The translations under genes and the position numbers were made by a program. Positions 5,541 through 6,939 of a stretch of DNA of 6,939 nt are shown here, piece by piece. A model generated the notes under the pieces. It searched no databases. It worked only from the letters and a program-made list of their open reading frames with translations, and was not told the origin of the DNA. Position 1 is the first letter of the stretch; each line of letters opens with the position of its first letter. This DNA is from Acidobacteriota bacterium (GTDB taxonomy: Bacteria; Acidobacteriota; Blastocatellia; Pyrinomonadales; Pyrinomonadaceae), in the NCBI GenBank assembly GCA_020199975.1, contig JAIVJP010000467.1, forward strand, positions 1 through 6,939. Reading direction: 5' to 3'.

Positions 5541-6424
5541 CTACGGAATTGGCTTTTGCAGATTAGAGAGTTCCTCAACAATCTCTCGCATCGCTGTTCG
5601 CCCGCGCTCAACCTCATAAGGCCCAAAAGAAATTGCGCCTACCACCGCATGGCCGCCGCCCCCATAGCGTTCGCAGATCTTGGCGATGTTGTGAGTGCGC
5701 GGCACGGGCGCCCAAGGGTTGGAGCCGACGGAGATCTTGGTGCGGAGAGAGCCCCTGGTTAAGGCAACTGAGTAAGTGGTTTGCGGATAGAGGTAGTAAG
5801 GAATGAACTTGTTGAATCCTTCGTAGCCTTCGTCGACCAGGTCAAACTGCACCACACCACTGGCGAACGAGGCCTTGCGCCGGATGGCTTCGAGCGTCTC
5901 GAGATGCTGTTCTTTGAATCATCGTCCGGATCGGCCTCAATCACCTGCATCAATTGCAGGGCCGGCCCTTTCAACTCCACACATTGGGCCGCGGATTCAT
6001 AGAGTGCCCCATCGATTATGTGTGCCCACTGGACCAAAGGCTTGATCGGTTCGGCATTGAAACCAAAGCGAGAACTCGCGACGTCGGCGATGAATTCAGT
6101 ACAAGACTTGCGGGTGCTGTCGAGAAATTTCTGTCCCGATTTGTCGGCGCGAAAATGCGCCTCATCTGCGGGCGTGAGAAACGCAGACTCGTGATGATCA
6201 AACCACCAGGTCAGGCGCTCGGAAGCGGCATATTTGAAATCAACAATCGCATTCTCGTCGCCGTCAAACATCTCCAGGTCGAAGAGTGTGCCCGGGCGGT
6301 GGAGTAGTGCTCTGTACTCGACTTCGGCGTCAGGACGAATTCTCTCATTATAAAAGCGGGTGAAGGTTGCGGCGGAGGCAACTCCGTCGAAACAATGGCC
6401 ATGGTAAAGCAAGCGAAGTTTCAT
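5541..6424 (-). pseudogene. DHH/DHHA1-family phosphoesterase, disrupted by a one-base deletion
   Basis: The family hydrolyses phosphodiester or pyrophosphate bonds (for example short oligonucleotides or cyclic-dinucleotide products) with two Mn2+ ions; the substrate here is unknown. The N-terminal DHH domain shows HGHCFDG (residues 8-14), VDF (Asp62) and the signature Asp76-His77-His78 in WWFDHHES. Residue 169 (GAT at 5920-5918) is the last in frame. After it the match continues in the next frame as FKEQHLETLEAIRRKASFASGVVQFD. Adding one A to the AA at 5917-5918 (+ strand) restores DDDFKEQ and a 294-residue protein ending at 5541. The restored part contains the DHHA1 glycine motif RYGGGGHAVVG, with its His at 5651-5649. 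The start at 6424 fits the conserved N-terminus, but no clear ribosome binding site precedes it. The lesion may be a genuine mutation or a homopolymer sequencing error. There is no slippery heptamer to suggest programmed frameshifting. Confidence 0.85.
5759..6424 (-). CDS. N-terminal fragment of the DHH phosphoesterase as the sequence stands
   Basis: Read literally, translation from the ATG at 6424 gives 221 residues: 169 true DHH-domain residues, then about 52 out-of-frame residues (from SKNSISRRSKPSG) to a stop at 5759. The fragment keeps the metal-binding HGHCFDG and DHH motifs but lacks the DHHA1 substrate-binding domain. That domain remains only as an orphan open frame at 5541-5855, whose first ATG falls inside the ancestral gene. 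The fragment is probably inactive if the frameshift is real. Confidence 0.5.
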   Translation of the reverse strand: MKLRLLYHGHCFDGVASAATFTRFYNERIRPDAEVEYRALLHRPGTLFDLEMFDGDENAIVDFKYAASERLTWWFDHHESAFLTPADEAHFRADKSGQKFLDSTRKSCTEFIADVASSRFGFNAEPIKPLVQWAHIIDGALYESAAQCVELKGPALQLMQVIEADPDDDSKNSISRRSKPSGARPRSPVVWCSLTWSTKATKDSTSSFLTTSIRKPLTQLP

Positions 6425-6531
6425 CAGATGTTTACTTAATTAAGGTAATGGAAAGTCAGTTTTGGAAAAAGCCCGTAATCTTAGCAACGAAAGCGTCGAG
6501 CGCAAAGTCAATCGACCGCGAGCATAGCGAG

Positions 6532-6657
6532 CGGGGCAGTAGCCCGACTGTTAAAGAGGGCTTGGCACGATGCGTGAAGGGCGAGTTAGTTGTTCGAGCG
6601 GCTGAAGAGTGTATGGTGGCTTGAGGAGCCCTCCTTAACAGTCGGGCTACTGCCCCG
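6532..6657. repeat. Long inverted repeat (31-bp arms, 64-base spacer)
   Basis: Bases 6532-6562 and 6627-6657 are reverse complements at 30 of 31 positions. The single mismatch (A6555 against C6634) becomes a G-U wobble in minus-strand RNA, so a leftward transcript could form an unbroken 31-bp stem. Within each arm GGGC and GCCC can form a small hairpin around a four-base loop, again a REP-like arrangement, but the sequence is unrelated to the element at 4044-4165. It lies between two minus-strand genes, downstream of the partial gene and upstream of the DHH gene. It could stabilise or end the upstream message, or be a mobile repeat unit. No transposase is present. Confidence 0.8.
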
Positions 6658-6668
6658 AGCTGCTGACA

Positions 6669-6939
6669 CTAGTTCTTACAAGGCTCTATCACAGCTCCAG
6701 TCTTCAGAGCCAAACGTTCGGCGATGAACTTATCAACGTCCGCTTCGATCAATTCACCATTGACCACCCAGGCCTTTTCGGCAAGCAGGTCGCCTTCCTT
6801 CGTCAGTCTTGCCGGTTCGAGAAAAATGTTCCAGGGCGAGCCCCAACGCCGAGTATCGCCGGTGAGTTGCCGGTAGCCATAGTGGGCCGTCTTTTCACGA
6901 TCCTCGCGCAGCTCCGATTCAATCACCACGGTATAAGGC
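6669..6939 (-). CDS. 3' end of an unidentified gene, truncated by the window edge
   Basis: The frame is open from the window edge to a TAG at 6671-6669, giving at least 89 residues. A GTG at 6929 could be read as a start, but the frame continues upstream without a stop (Pro-Tyr-Thr-Val-Val-Ile-Glu-Ser), has no visible ribosome binding site, and looks like the middle of a protein. Only the C-terminal part is therefore seen. It is rich in charged residues, with a strand-like segment (KAWVVNGELIEADVD), a helix (VDKFIAERLALKTG) and a single Cys three residues from the end. I see no membrane segment and recognise no family. The long inverted repeat begins 11 bases after the stop. Confidence 0.6.
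   Translation of the reverse strand, partial: PYTVVIESELREDREKTAHYGYRQLTGDTRRWGSPWNIFLEPARLTKEGDLLAEKAWVVNGELIEADVDKFIAERLALKTGAVIEPCKN

Noticed and set aside
5911..5925. Programmed ribosomal frameshift in the DHH gene
   Set aside because: No X-XXY-YYZ slippery heptamer at the junction and no such regulation known to me in this family; a one-base deletion explains it more simply.
6367..6624. 85-codon + strand open frame beside the second inverted repeat
   Set aside because: It overlaps the DHH gene start antisense and then one repeat arm; composition and lack of a ribosome binding site mark it as spurious.

Overview
The window looks like a chromosomal segment from a moderately GC-rich bacterium. 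The Acidobacteriota (Blastocatellia/Pyrinomonadales-like) are the best guess. This rests on the style of the proteins (an exported TPR protein and a small exported protein, both with Ala-X-Ala|Gln signal-peptidase sites) and on structured intergenic repeats of a kind I associate with that group. The assignment is inference; no marker gene is present.

Layout: (a) 1-233 holds an intrinsic terminator for a gene upstream of the window, a lone DnaA-box match, and the leader of the first gene. (b) 234-1475 (+) encodes an exported tetratricopeptide-repeat protein. (c) 1600-2166 (+) encodes a small exported protein of unknown function, with a candidate promoter that carries an 11-bp palindrome. (d) 2268-3845 (-) encodes an intact aldehyde dehydrogenase with all catalytic residues. 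Its promoter lies so close to the ATG that the message should be nearly leaderless. (e) 3846-4343 is a 0.5-kb intergenic region holding a REPIN-like pair of inverted palindromes and a candidate promoter. (f) 4344-5481 (+) is a Xaa-Pro aminopeptidase (pepP-like) gene broken by an internal, frame-changing deletion. (g) 5485-5540 holds a short tandem repeat and a hairpin between convergent genes. (h) 5541-6424 (-) is a DHH/DHHA1-family phosphoesterase gene broken by a single-base deletion. (i) 6532-6657 is a second, unrelated long inverted repeat. (j) 6669-6939 (-) is the 3' end of an unidentified gene that runs off the window.

The genes do not form one pathway or operon. They are individually housed metabolic or housekeeping genes on alternating strands. 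I found no phage, CRISPR, toxin-antitoxin, transposase or RNA gene. The most notable points are the two different inverted-repeat families in intergenic DNA and the two neighbouring disrupted genes, which may be real decay or assembly/sequencing error. I see no convincing new multi-gene system here.
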